From contig JAENRP010000412.1 of the NCBI GenBank assembly GCA_024741835.1, positions 1-35,533 of the forward strand: a DNA stretch of 35,533 bases, read 5' to 3'. Below are positions 1 through 11,053 of the stretch, one piece after another. The stretch is from Diplocarpon mali (Eukaryota; Ascomycota; Leotiomycetes; Helotiales; Drepanopezizaceae). Numbering within the stretch: position 1 is the first letter of the stretch; each line of letters opens with the position of its first letter. Below the pieces are notes generated by a model. That model was not told where the DNA came from, made no database searches, and saw only the letters and a list, made by a program, of their open reading frames with translations. The position numbers were made by a program, and so were the translations under genes.

Positions 1-2313
1 AGTTCTCTACTACTTAATTATACGATTATACTAAATTTATAAAAGGCTGATTATCTTCTTATTTGCCTTAAAGGCATTAGATTTATTTATATAGGTCTAT
101 CCCCATCTAGCTATTATAGCTAAGCAAGTGAAGATAGAAGTGTATTTATAGCTATTAAAGTCAGTTGGCTTTAAATGAACTATATTAACGTATAGCTTAT
201 CAAGTGCCTTTGTAAGTCGAGGGCGAGCTAAACGTTTATTAATATATTAAAGAGGTCTGCCTTTCTTATAAAGAGCGCAGATTCGCATCTTCCTTAATTT
301 TATTTCCTTAATCTGTATATTAGTAATAGCAGATTAGGTCTTTTTAACCGTTTATAAGCTAGCGTGGCCTAATCGATAGTACTAGAGCTTAATATTAAGA
401 GGTCTATTCTTAATAGCAGCTAAGAGAGCATATTCACTTATATAACTAAAGGATTTAGTAAAAGGCTATTCCTTATTAATATATATATTATTATCAATAG
501 TGCAAATTTCCTTCTTATTAAATAGGAATAGCTTGCTATTTTAATAGAAGCCTTTGATTTTATTAAATTTACTACTTAAGTATAAGTAGATAGGTAATTA
601 AGGTATATAAAGAGTATTAATTAACTTAAGAATATATACCTTTCTATTGGATTTAAGTGCATTAACTTTGCAAGTGCTAACGCCGAGAGGTTAAATAGAT
701 CTATTAACTATACTTAAAGAGGGTAGATTATCTTGAGTAGTATAGGAGGTGAACTTAAAGAGATTATTAAAGATATGCTTACTAGTACCTATATTATATA
801 GCTAACAATTCCTCAATTTTAATAAGAAGTAGGAGGTAGAAGAACTGACTCCCGGGCCTGGCCTGCGAGTGGAAATTGGCCCTAGGGAGGAGTCGCCTTT
901 TAGTAAGGAATTGACTCCTAGGCCAGGCTCGCAAGTGAGAATTGGCCCTAGGGTTAGTAATAGTATAGTATACTTAAAGAGGTTATTATCTAACTCTTTA
1001 TCTTCCTTTTGAATGTTCCTAAAAGGCTTTTTACCTTTTAGTAATAATAGCAAGGATTTATCGTCCTTGCCTTTAAGGTAATAGAATATATACTTCTTTC
1101 CTAAGTCCTTCTCCTAGGCCTCTCTTTTCGATTTGTTAATTGCGAAGCAATCTTTTACCTTATAGTATAACTCTAGTTGCTTATAATAAGGATAGGAGGA
1201 GTTAAGGGAGGTAGTAGTATTCTTAGAGGTGCTTTTCTTTAAGTTTTTAAAACCTTTCTTGTTTTCTGACTTCTTATTAAAGGAATGCGGCTTACTAGCT
1301 GATTTATTACTATATAAGACGGTTCTATTTATTTTTAAACTTTATAAGGCTCGAGCTTTATTAGTAATATCTTTAATAAGAGCTTTAAGTATGATCTTTG
1401 ATTTTTATCCAGCTATTATAGCTAAGCGAAGGTTAAAGCGTTATTAATCTGCTTAAATAGGCCATCTATTAGAATAGCTAGCAATAAATATAATAGGGTG
1501 CTAGTAAGAGGGAGGGGCAGAGTCGAGAGCTTCTAATTTAGTAATTGAAAGTCTAAAAGCGATGATATAAGCTTTAAGTGAATTAAAGTCGTTATATTTG
1601 ATAGTGATATAGGTCTATATAGCGTTATATTTAAGCATTGTTCCAGATCCTTTGTACTGTTTTTAAAGAGCTTCCTATATGTCTAAGGTAGATTTATCGC
1701 CTTTTATATAAGCTAGTAGGCTTAGTTTGCAATTAAGTATAATAGTAAGCTTTATCTGAGATTCCTTAGCTTCCTATCTAATCCAATTGTCCCTTTCCTT
1801 AAGAGTAATAGAATAGTCCTATAAGTCAACCTTAGGTAGAGTATATATTCTAGCTTTTATATAAAGATATATAGTTAAGGCGTTTGACTTTGCAAGGTTT
1901 AAAACCTTATTCCTCTATTAGCTATAGTCCTCTGCGCCTTTAAGCTTTTAAGACTTAGGAAGGCTAAGGGCAGCTGAAGATAATAATGATATCTTATTTG
2001 TATATATATATATAGAGTTATCGAAAGGAGGAGAAGCAGGAGAAGGAGGAGATAAACTATTGAATTTGAGTTTAAAGTACTGTATATTAGTCCTTATAAG
2101 ATTAGGTAAATTAAGTAGTAGAGTACTTTTAGCAATTAAGCTAGTAATCTTAGCTATTAGTCCTAATGATTTAGCTATAGTGACGAATCTTGCATAAGCT
2201 TGGATTATTATATAGCGCTTTAGAAGAGGAGTAGCTACTGTTTTATTATTAAAATGACGCTATTATACGTTATTAGTTAAGTAAAACTTAAAAATATCGA
2301 TCAGCCTTTTCAT
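1..2313 (-). pseudogene. copia A gag-protease-integrase polyprotein (RIP-degraded, partial)
   Basis: One frame runs from an ATG at 2313 to the window edge (about 771 codons) and is broken only by TAA/TAG. The gag part (about 1950-1600) resembles the UBN2/copia gag domain, with KLKGAEDYS, KGDKSTLDI and the YKGSGTMLKYNAI segment. The protease core reads LYNIGTSKH near 800-775, where active copies would have an LLDSGTSKH-type motif. A GAG-pre-integrase motif YYRLGHASL follows near 385-340, then integrase with KPTDFNSYKYTSIF and ARWG near 190-70. These domains make virus-like particles, process the polyprotein and insert cDNA. Two copies of the 24-bp palindromic repeat lie in frame just before the protease. 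Without the repair of many stops no product is possible. Confidence 0.8.
847..936. repeat. two 24-bp palindromic repeats in copia A, 66 bp apart
   Basis: Copies at 847-870 and 913-936. Read on the coding (minus) strand they give TRRPGPGV and TCEPGLGV, both in the polyprotein frame. Each is followed on the plus strand by a similar GAAATTGGCCCTAGGG stretch, so a unit of 66 bp (22 codons) was duplicated in tandem. They sit immediately upstream of the protease motif. Confidence 0.8.
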
Positions 2314-2360
2314 TTGTAAAGGAGACTCTGATTGATAGAATTTGTCGAATGCTATTCATA

Positions 2361-2380
2361 GGCATGTAGGGCTTATAACC
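2361..2380 (-). other. primer binding site of copia A (half initiator-tRNA type)
   Basis: Directly next to the LTR the minus strand reads GGTTATAAGCCCTACATG. With one RIP change reversed (TAA to TGA) it is complementary to the anticodon stem-loop of initiator tRNA-Met (GGGCTCATAACC). Drosophila copia and yeast Ty5 prime from a tRNA half in this way, rather than from the tRNA 3' end. Confidence 0.65.
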
Positions 2381-2613
2381 TATAGCAAGGAGGTTCTCTA
2401 ATAGTGAACTTGATAGTAAACTAGAAGAGGGCACGAAGAAGTATAAGGTGCAAACGACGATGTTAGGTATCTTAATTTATAAGAGCTCTCTAACTATAAG
2501 CTATTTAACAAAGGCTGCCACTAAGTCATATGGCAAGTTATATGACATATTATATGTATGATGTGTCATATGATAGATCATATGACAAACATGTGACGGG
2601 CATACTTGTAACA
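2381..2613 (-). repeat. 5' LTR of copia A
   Basis: On the minus strand it starts TGTTACAAG and ends CTTGCTATA (CA to TA by RIP) against the PBS, giving 233 bp. It holds a cluster of CATATG-type palindromes at 2525-2598, including a 22-nt inverted repeat at 2565-2586 made of arms GTCATATGAT and ATCATATGAC around AG. This stretch keeps many CA/TG dinucleotides and looks less RIP-damaged than its surroundings. The second LTR is outside the window, so the exact outer end is inferred from the gypsy homology edge. Confidence 0.6.
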
Positions 2614-3790
2614 TTATATAAGTACTAACTATTAAAAATAGAATAATATATTTTATTCTAATAAAGGAAGACCTATTAAAATAGCTTAAAGAATAACCTT
2701 TAAGATCTGCTAACTTTAAATCTATTGCAAAGTTCCTTTAAGAAGATATAGTCTATTACTATAGACTTTTTAACAGACTAACTATTAATAGAGGCTTTAA
2801 AAATAAAGGAGTAGTTAAAGCTTTTTCGCGAAAATATAACATTAAGCAGGTTCAAATCTTAATATATAATTCGAAAGCTAATAGAGTAATAGAGCGAGGA
2901 TATTACAATATTCTTAATAGGCTATTTAAAGTTACTTATAAAGGATTTAAGAATTAGATAAAACACTTTTATAAAATACTCTTTACTTATTAAACGATAA
3001 TCTATAAATTAATTAGAGTTATACTATTTTTCCTTATCTATAATAAAAAGGCATAGCTCCCTTTTAAATTCTAATAGCCTATTTAAAGATTATTCAACTA
3101 TAGTTAAATTTAGAACTATTCTAATTTACTTACGATAAGATACTAATAACTTAAGCTTTAAGATATAGATATAAAGGAAATCATTTTACAAAAGAAATAA
3201 TATAAGGAAAAAGCTAAAGAGGTATAAGCTGCTTCTAAAGTACTTAAAACGCACCTTATTTAAAAAGATAATCTTATCTTAGTCTATAACATTATAAAAA
3301 GTATTAATATATTAGTAAATACTAAACTTAACTATTAATAGCTTAGTCTATTTAAGGTTAAGTTTAAATAAAAAGAAAAGGGATACTATTCTCTTTAAGA
3401 ACTTAATAAAATTAATATTAAAAGAACCTTTGCAGCTAATCAACTAAAGCGCTTTTATTAATGCAACTAGACCTTATTCCCCTTAGAATACGAATTAGAA
3501 ACCGATATAACCTCCGAATCTTCTATAAGAACTAATAGCAATATAAGCAATTTTAAACCCTCGGACGAAGATAGAGATTTTCCTAACTTAACTTATAAGC
3601 CGGTCCTATAAGTAAAGAATATTAAAATACCTAATTAATTATAACCTTAAGTTATTATTCTTAGAATATCTAAAGAATATAAGCGAGAATACTAAACGAT
3701 TTCCTAGCCTATCAATTATCCTACCTTCTTATAATCCTTATTTTTACATTTTCAGCAAGGTCGCCTCCTTTATTATTTAAGATATGAATC
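2614..3790 (+). pseudogene. Ty3/gypsy copy 1: integrase and pol C-terminus (RIP-degraded)
   Basis: The 5' part of this gypsy element is cut off by copia A. The frame begins within integrase: VYYYRLFNRLTINRG, ENKGVVKAFLRKYN, YNSKANRVIERGYYNIL (about 2745-2905) match the catalytic core of fungal gypsy integrases, followed by a chromodomain-less C-terminal part (KEAKEVQAA-type and FAANQLKRFY near 3440). An acidic tail (LETDITSESS, SDEDRDFPN near 3490-3600) ends the polyprotein around 3730-3790. Stops are TAA/TAG. A second copy runs inverted at about 12,490-13,690 and aligns along the whole length. The exact pol stop cannot be told from RIP stops. Confidence 0.8.
3590..3613. repeat. 24-bp palindromic repeat in gypsy copy 1 pol tail
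   Basis: Reads TYKPVLQV in the pol frame. The same repeat is at the same place in gypsy copy 2 (12669-12692), so it was acquired before these copies diverged. Confidence 0.75.
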
Positions 3791-4008
3791 TTTTAAGATC
3801 ACTTTAATATCTTGCCTACTTTAACCTATTTTTATATTCTTAATATTAACCTTTAATTATAGTATTCCTATTACTTTCCTTAAATAATAAATAAAAAGTC
3901 CAATTTCCTTAATATATATATAGTAAACCTATTGCAACTTATATACCCTTTTAATTCTTATATCCTATTAAACTCTCTTATTTATACTCCCTATCTTTTA
4001 TAAGTAAT
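3791..4008 (+). other. AT-rich stretch between gypsy pol and ORF A, no gene seen
   Basis: Pyrimidine-rich on the plus strand near 3940-4000, just before the ORF A start, which would suit a fungal promoter/leader. The same sequence, inverted, separates integrase and the ORF A fragment at 12273-12490, so it is part of the repeated unit. I see no LTR ends or target duplication here. Confidence 0.4.
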
Positions 4009-4853
4009 ATGCCTTTTAAGAACTTATAAATGGTTTTATCTATTATAAGAGGAGATAAATAAACGCTAATTATAAACTTCTCTTAAGATAGCAGAGCTAT
4101 TATATTATTAAAAAGCTTTAAATTAACCTACGTAGCCTTAGGAGATATAGAGTAATAAAAACTCCTTTTAACTTATGAGAATGCTATTAATAACCTTTTA
4201 ACTTAAGTAGCTTTTGGAATTCTCCAATTTAACGACTTCCTAATTAAAGAATTAAGACTGAAGGGAATCTCTAAAAAGGAATTCTTAGCTAATGCAGATT
4301 AATATATAACCTTGGCTAATACTTTTAAAATAGATTAAGATAAAAGGAAAGAATCTATTCGATAATTGGATAATTCAGCTATTAATAAGAGAGGACTCTT
4401 ATTTCGTTTGCGCTTTTTAATAAATATTGATTTTAATAATAAAAGGCGAGTATTATTTAAAATTCTTAAGGAAAATACTCCTACTACTAAAGCTATTTAG
4501 ATTCTCAATTTCTTTATTATTTAAAAAGGAGTAGTAAAATTCTAAGGTAATCGAATTCGCAATTGCAGATTTGTAGGCCTATTTAATATAATACTTATAG
4601 CAGCTAATAGAGCTATAAAAAGATCAAATTAGGCTATAGATATTACCTTACCTAATAGTACTATTATTAATATACTAGGGCTTTGCGCTTTTGCTTATAG
4701 CTTACTTATTTTAAAAGAGAACTGGATTCTTATATTAAGGTTTAAATGAGATTTCTTTAATAATAAAGAAGGGAATTAGTTATTTATAATTAAGCCTGCT
4801 TTAAAATTCGCTTCTTAGCCTAAAGATATAATAAATATTAAACTATATAATTT

Positions 4854-4877
4854 AACTTACAGTCCTAAACTAAGAGT
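4854..4877. repeat. 24-bp palindromic repeat in ORF A (first)
   Basis: Eroded copy reading TYSPKLRV in the ORF A frame; arms ACTTAC and AAGAGT remain. Confidence 0.55.
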
Positions 4878-6239
4878 TAAAAGCAAGAATTTTAAAACTA
4901 GACCTAATTTACTTCTTATTAAAATGATTTTAGAAACCGCTGCTAAACAAACTGCCTAAACGCTTAGTATAGCCTCTTTGGAATTTTCAAAATCTTTAAA
5001 GGACTCTCCTTTAACTAAACAACCTATTTTAACTCGACTTTTAAAAAGGATAGATCGTTTAATAACTACCTTAGCTAATTTGCAATTTAAAACTAAAGGA
5101 TTGCGCGCTTACTTAGATTCCTTTCTTAATAATTTAAAAGAGCTAGTTCTTAACTTCTTTATATCTATATATAACTGTTTTAAAAACGATAATATAAGAG
5201 AAGACCCTATTCCTATTACTTTAGAGATAATTAAAAGAGCTATTAAATAGATTTAATAGCTTATTTTAAATAAGTTCGCCCTTACAGATATTATTCAATT
5301 CTTTAATAATTACAAAAGTCAAAAACCTAGTCTTTTAAATGCTAAGCAAGACTATTTTATCTTATAAGAAAGAGAATACGATAAGGAATCTATTAATTAG
5401 GATATTTATAATTATAGTAATATGCTTTAATCAATTATTCTTAACCTTAAGCTTAAAGAATAATATAATATTTAGGTATCTTTTATAATAAAAACTCGCT
5501 TTTAATAGTATCTTCCTAGCATAGGAATCGAAAGGAGAAGACTTTGCGACCTTTATATTCGCTTTCTTTCAGTTTACTATAATCTCAATTATAAAGGATT
5601 TAATATTAATAAAACTATTAAATACTTTGAACTTCTCTATACGGTAAAAGATATTGATCTTTTTCTAATCTACTTTAATAATCAATTCTTTATCTTTTTA
5701 AAGATACGCAAATCTAACCTATTAATAATAGAGGCATCTTTAAGTGCTATAAAATTCAAGGCTAATCCCGAAGCCTTAAAGGCGTTAGAACTAATTAAAT
5801 GGAATAGTTCTTCCTTTTTAATATTATTAAGTAATAAATAGCAAAAGGAAATAGAGGAAGAAGGGTCAATTATAATACCTAAACCCTTTAGATACCGCTT
5901 CCTAACCGATAATTTTACTATTAATAATAGTACTTTTATAAGTATATTCCTCTCTATTATAAGATAAGAAGTAGAGATATACCTTTATTACTTCTGCTTT
6001 ATAGATAATGCGACCTTTATACCTTCTTATTTTCTTTATAATATAATATTTAATTTTACTTAATAAGTCCTTTAGATATATTATAGACTTTACCTCTTAG
6101 CTATAATAGTAAAAAGTAAAGGAGCCTATTAGCTTATGGCCTACTTTAAACCTCTTTAATTAATTAGTCTTAGTCTTTATAATTAAGTCATTTTAATAAA
6201 GAGAGATACAAGTACTATTAATAAAGAAAATCCGATTAT

Positions 6240-6263
6240 TACTTATAGTCCTAGCCCGCAAGT
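6240..6263. repeat. 24-bp palindromic repeat in ORF A (second)
   Basis: Reads TYSPSPQV in frame; 1,386 bp (462 codons) after the first copy. Confidence 0.65.
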
Positions 6264-7124
6264 CAATTTTATTAGAAAGCAAGTCTTAGATTATCAGATC
6301 CTACCGATCGGATAAAGGCCAGCTTTTAGAAGCCTTAATACGTAGATCGGCTCTTAATTGGATATAAAACTTACTTTATTTATAAAGAAGATAAGTTGAT
6401 AGACTTCTTAAGCACTTAGTTTAAAATCTTAACTAGCTTATATAATTATAAAAATAAAGTAAAAAGAGATCTTGCGGCCTATTACTAATAATAGTAATCC
6501 TATTATAGTAATAATGAAATAAGGGCACCTTTTTAAAATGCGCTTAGATAAACTTTATAAAACTGGTAGTTTTATAGCCTTTTGCAATAACTATATAGCT
6601 ATTTATAATAAGAATACTTTAAAAAATAAGACTCGAATCTCCGATCTTATCTTTTCAATCTTTACTTTAAAGCAACCTTTAGTACCTTAATAGATTAATA
6701 TAAGTAAAACTACTATACCTTTTAAGGCAGCTTTTCATCTTAAGAACTATAGCAGCCTTTCTAAAGCTATTATTAGTCAGCGCTTTTAAATAGATCCCTC
6801 TATTATAATCGAAGTATAGGAATTATTCCTTCTTAATAAGGACAAATTGAAAATCCACCTTATAAAATATAATTAAAAACTCTTTAATACCTTTATTAAG
6901 GCTTAAACGAATATTACAAATACTAAGTCGCTTTTTTATAAACTTAAGTCTTAAGGATAATGTAATAAAATAAATGCTATCTAAGAGCTTAATATACTAA
7001 TTGATAAAGGCATTATTATAAGAAAGTTTGGAAAAGAGATAAACCGAGACGCTAGTATAGTACTAGACCCTGATTTAGGAACTAATTCCCTATTTTTACC
7101 CTTAAGCTTAGAAATGCTAAAACT

Positions 7125-7148
7125 GACTTGCGAGCCCGGCCTGCGAGT
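7125..7148. repeat. 24-bp palindromic repeat in ORF A (third)
   Basis: Well-preserved copy reading TCEPGLRV in frame, in the C-terminal region of ORF A. Confidence 0.8.
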
Positions 7149-7377
7149 AAGGTTGGACTCGGCTAGCTTTAGCCTATAAGATAGTTCGGATAAACTTCGG
7201 CTACTAAACCTAGGAGTATAAATAGAGGTTCCTTTAATAAAGGTACTTGAATTAGAGAAATCGCTAAAAGGTAAGAACTAATATAAGAGAAGAAGACTCC
7301 GAAGTAATAATAGAATCGATAATTAAGTCGATCAATCTGGAGAATCTAGCCTATTACCCTTAAAGAAAACCATTTAA

Positions 7378-7934
7378 AGAACTTACAAATTCGAGTTGAA
7401 TCTTTTTTTTTTTAAGATTATCTACTTCTTATATACTAGCACCTCTTTATTCTCTATTTATTATTCTATTTTATATATATTTTTTACTCTACTTTATTCT
7501 TTATATAATCTATCCTTTGATTATTTCCTTTATATACAACTTTCTAACGCTTACCTTTGAAATATTATCCTTACCTTTAATAATTGTCATTTACCAATTA
7601 TAGGTCCTTATATATATTATACCCTACTTTTGTTCCTACTTTCGGCCTCTTTATACCTACTTTTCCTTTGCGCGCTAATGCGATTCTTATCTTTATAAAT
7701 AAACCTTTCCTTATACTACAATTATACTTTTTTTTACCTTTTCTATAACCCTACCAAACCCTAGCACTAGTACTAACAATACTACTAGTATTATCTCTCT
7801 ATTATTAATCTTTTCTAATTAAAGCTTCTAGTCTTAATAAATTCTTTTTAAAGGATTTATTCTTCTACCAATTGAATCCTATCCCTTTTATTAAATAATT
7901 TATTATAGTACTACTAAGTATAAGTAAAAAGGCC
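7378..7934 (+). other. T/C-rich spacer between ORF A and ORF B
   Basis: A 557-bp non-coding stretch with long T runs (about 7407-7416, 7728-7735) and strong pyrimidine bias on the plus strand, ending at the ORF B start. It could be the terminator of ORF A plus promoter/leader of ORF B. No LTR ends, tRNA or motif that I can name. Confidence 0.4.
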
Positions 7935-8791
7935 ATACCTAAGAAGAGCATAGCTGTTATTACATTAGGCAGCAAGACCTTAACCGCCCTTAGCAATAAA
8001 CTAATATTAGAGGGAGGATTCTCTTAAGATAGCAAAACTTTAAAATCATTAGAAGATATTATAAGCACTTATAGAACGTTAGGTGAAATAGAATAGCAAG
8101 TATTCCTAAACTCATTTATAAAGGTGTTGAACTATAGAATTTCTACTATAAAAGAAGGATTTTTAGGATTTGATAACTTCTTTAAAAATGAATTGAAAAC
8201 CAAAGGTATTGATTAGGAGAAGTTTTTATAAGAATATTAAGGTTATACTAACTCTATAGACTTATTTCAAAAGAATAGAGATAAAAAGGAGGAGTGTACT
8301 AAAAGACTATTACAGTTTACTAGCAGTACCTATAGTATATTATTCCAGACCTACTTTATAACAGATATTACCGCTAATAATACCCTGCAAGGGCTTGGCA
8401 AAATTTTTAAGATATACTAACTAGTGGCAAAAGCTATATAAGTATTAAATCACTTTACTATCTAAGAAGGTATAAAAAAGCTAAAAGGAAATAATGCGCA
8501 AAGTAGGAAGTTTATTAGGTTCTTAAGTACTATTATATACTTTGCTATTTAAATTATAAAAGATAACCCCTTATAGTATAACAACTTAGCGCTCCTTGAC
8601 TAAATAGTTTTAGATACACTTAGACTATAGTAGTCATAATACGGTCTACTTATTATAAAAGAAAAGATGGTTTACCTAATTGAGTATATTATAAACTTCT
8701 TTAATAATAAGATAAAGAGATAGGAATTTATCGTATCTGCCGCCCTAAAGCTGCTACCACCTTTAGTAGAATAAACTAATAAGGATAATTT

Positions 8792-8815
8792 GACTCGTAG
8801 GCCTAGCTCACAGGT
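8792..8815. repeat. 24-bp palindromic repeat in ORF B (first)
   Basis: Reads TRRPSSQV in the ORF B frame. Confidence 0.7.
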
Positions 8816-8977
8816 AGAAGTACTATATAAGGAGGAGGTCCCTAAGTATAAGGTGCCTATAATACTGAGAATACAAATTGCTAACTGTTATAACCCTTAT
8901 TTATTAGACTCAAGTGAGTTTAAATCGCCGTCCTTAGAAATATCCTAAATACCCTAAATACTAATAGTAAAGAAAAT

Positions 8978-9001
8978 AACTTGCAGGCCCGGCCCACGGG
9001 T
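8978..9001. repeat. 24-bp palindromic repeat in ORF B (second)
   Basis: Reads TCRPGPRV in frame, 186 bp (62 codons) after the first; core GCAGGCCCGGCCC is GC-rich against an AT-rich background. Confidence 0.8.
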
Positions 9002-10207
9002 TAATATATATAACGCCATAGACTTAGAAGATGATTTATCTAATAAAGAGATTAGCACTATTATTAATATGCTGGAAATTTTTAATAATATTAAAAAGGA
9101 TACTGCCGATATCGTATAATCTTTTCCTAATAACCTATAAAAATTTATTCTCAAATTCTATAAGTTAATAATAAAGTATTTAAGAAAAGAAGGTCAGGGA
9201 GAAGTCTTATTAGTATAAGAAGGGATAATAAGAGCCGTTAAGCAGATTATAAAACTGCTATAAGACGAATTTTCTATAAATAATATTATACAGTTCTTTA
9301 TTAAGTATAAGAAATTAAAGGGTGACTTCTATATTCTTAAGAAGAAATCCGAAGTTAATATAAATATTATCTCTATAGAATATTATCAAGTCCCCTTTAA
9401 TATAAAGATAATACTATAGTATAGCAATAGTTTTAAGATAGTAGTAACATTGGAAATAAAGATAAGACTTGCAAAGTTTATAATAGGAATGTTTAAGGAC
9501 TTTAATTTTAAAAAGTTCTACGCCCTCTATAAACGCTAATATGCGCAGTACTATAGATTGGCAACAATAGGCCTTAATAATAAAGATATATTATCTAACA
9601 TTTATAAATTTTATACCGCTCTTAATCTAAGATTATTCCTACTGCACTTAAGAAATCATGCAATTATAGCCACTAGCAATAGAATAGCGAGCCAGGTTAA
9701 GAAAGATATATCATTAGGGTTTTTAAAGTTTAAAGTAGTACTTAAAGCTCTTAAATTATTTTACAATATCGCCTAGACGCCTAACTGGTATAATACTATA
9801 CTGACCTTAGACAACTTAACAGCTCTCTATAGCAAAGGTTTTTTAAGAATGCCTAAGCTATTTAGTTGCTTATTCTTAAGCTCTATACATACGCATAGTC
9901 ACGGTAATTGTGCAAAAACTTCATTTTTAACATTAGTATAAGAAGAGCTAGAAATGTATAGATATCATTTCCGGATCTTAAATAAGAAATCTTCCCTCCC
10001 CTCCGCATTCCTTTATAATATAACTTATAGCTTAATACAATAGACTCTAAGAATGCACTATAGGTTGTATCTTAATATACTATAGACGTATTATAATTCT
10101 TTATATAAGCTAATAGCGTACCTTAAGCCTATATAGTTTATTAGGATTAACTACTACTTAAAGATTATTACTATTAGAGTAGACGCTAATACAAGATTTA
10201 TAAGATT

Positions 10208-10231
10208 GACTCCTAGGCCTGGCTCGCGGGT
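10208..10231. repeat. 24-bp palindromic repeat in ORF B (third)
   Basis: Nearly consensus copy reading TPRPGSRV in frame. Confidence 0.85.
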
Positions 10232-11029
10232 TACTATGCCTAATAATAGGACTATCGATTACTATATGATTCCGGCCGCTAAGTAGTCTATTAGACAATT
10301 TGCAGTATGGGAGAAGTCTTATGAATTATTAATCCTTATACTATCTAAGCCTAAGAATGCTTAATAGATCTCGATAAACCTAGCGCAAAGTGCTATTTAA
10401 CGAAAAGAACTAAATACTAAATAAAGAACGATCTTAGAAGAATATATTTCTAACGAGACTGTCCTATTCTTAGTATTTATAAGATAGGGAACCTTTATTG
10501 ATCTTAAGTCGGAATAGGAACCTAGTAAAGGCGGCTTCTTAACAGTTAGTAATAACTATACTAAAGTTATTAAGAATAAAGCCCTTAAGAATAGAGTAGA
10601 TCTAAAAGACTTTTTTATTAAAGCTATTAATATAAAGCGACCTTAGACTGCGAGATAGAACGTTATAAGCAAGTCGTCTGCGAAATTCTATATAACACTT
10701 AGAATAATAAAAGGTAGCCTATTATTAAAGGCCCTTATAAGTAAAAGATTATAGAATAACCTATTAGTAGTAATGATTATAAAGGAGTTATTCTTAAAGG
10801 ATATATTATAACTAATAATATATTTAAAGAAATATAAATAAGATCTTTTTAAAGATTTCGCCAATACTTAAAAGCAGGTTTAATAATTAGAACTGCAGTT
10901 GTATAAAGATAAATCGTAGACTAAAACAAAGGACTCTGAAGATCATATTAAAGCTGATAATATAATTAATAAAACAATTCTCCTTAAAAAGTACAGTATT
11001 AAAAAAGCATATGCAAAGACTCCTAATAT

Positions 11030-11053
11030 AAGTCCTAGGCCTGGCCTGCAATT
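11030..11053. repeat. 24-bp palindromic repeat in ORF B (fourth)
   Basis: Reads SPRPGLQF in frame; left and right outer arms are degraded while the core CCTAGGCCTGGCCTGC is intact. Confidence 0.75.

Larger units (their letters stand above)
1..2613 (-). mobile_element. Ty1/copia element A, left-truncated by window edge
   Basis: A minus-strand copia element whose 5' LTR lies at the high-coordinate end (2381-2613), followed inward by a primer binding site, gag, protease and the start of integrase. Reverse transcriptase, RNase H and the 3' LTR would lie left of the window. It interrupts gypsy copy 1: homology to the second gypsy copy (minus, near 13,690) starts exactly where this LTR ends. RIP stops run through the coding part, so the element is dead. 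Order, motifs and LTR/PBS are seen in the sequence; the insertion relationship is inferred from the abrupt homology edge. Confidence 0.8.
4009..7377 (+). pseudogene. ORF A: unrecognised protein of about 1,122 codons, RIP-degraded
   Basis: A single uninterrupted reading phase runs from an ATG at 4009 to a TAA at 7375-7377; the internal stops I read are all TAA or TAG. I do not recognise a domain. The N-terminus has NFSQDSRAI, ALGDIEQQ, FNDFLIKELRLKGI and a charged KRKESI segment (assuming TAA/TAG was Gln). It is paralogous to ORF B in N-terminal layout, in the segment FLYNI...YRLYL...YFKPL near 6030-6170, and at the C-terminus (SSLLPLKKT versus SSPYPLKRT), which is why I take this TAA as the true end. 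Three palindromic repeats lie in frame (4854, 6240, 7125). It follows a gypsy integrase directly; an N-terminal copy does the same at 11918-12272, so it may be an extra ORF carried by the gypsy family. Function unknown. Confidence 0.65.

Noticed and set aside
1229..1447. 72-codon plus-strand open frame
   Set aside because: Lies antisense to the copia A gag-protease region whose minus frame is continuous; a shadow frame.
4978..5250. 90-codon open frame as a separate gene
   Set aside because: In the same phase as ORF A and bounded by RIP stops; it is just a stop-free stretch of ORF A. The 9558-9776 stretch relates to ORF B in the same way.
7407..7416. T run as RNA polymerase III terminator of a small RNA gene
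   Set aside because: No A/B box or foldable RNA gene upstream; homopolymer T is expected in this AT-rich spacer.
8954..9154. 66-codon minus-strand frame
   Set aside because: Antisense to ORF B, which is continuous here and carries the micro-repeat in phase.
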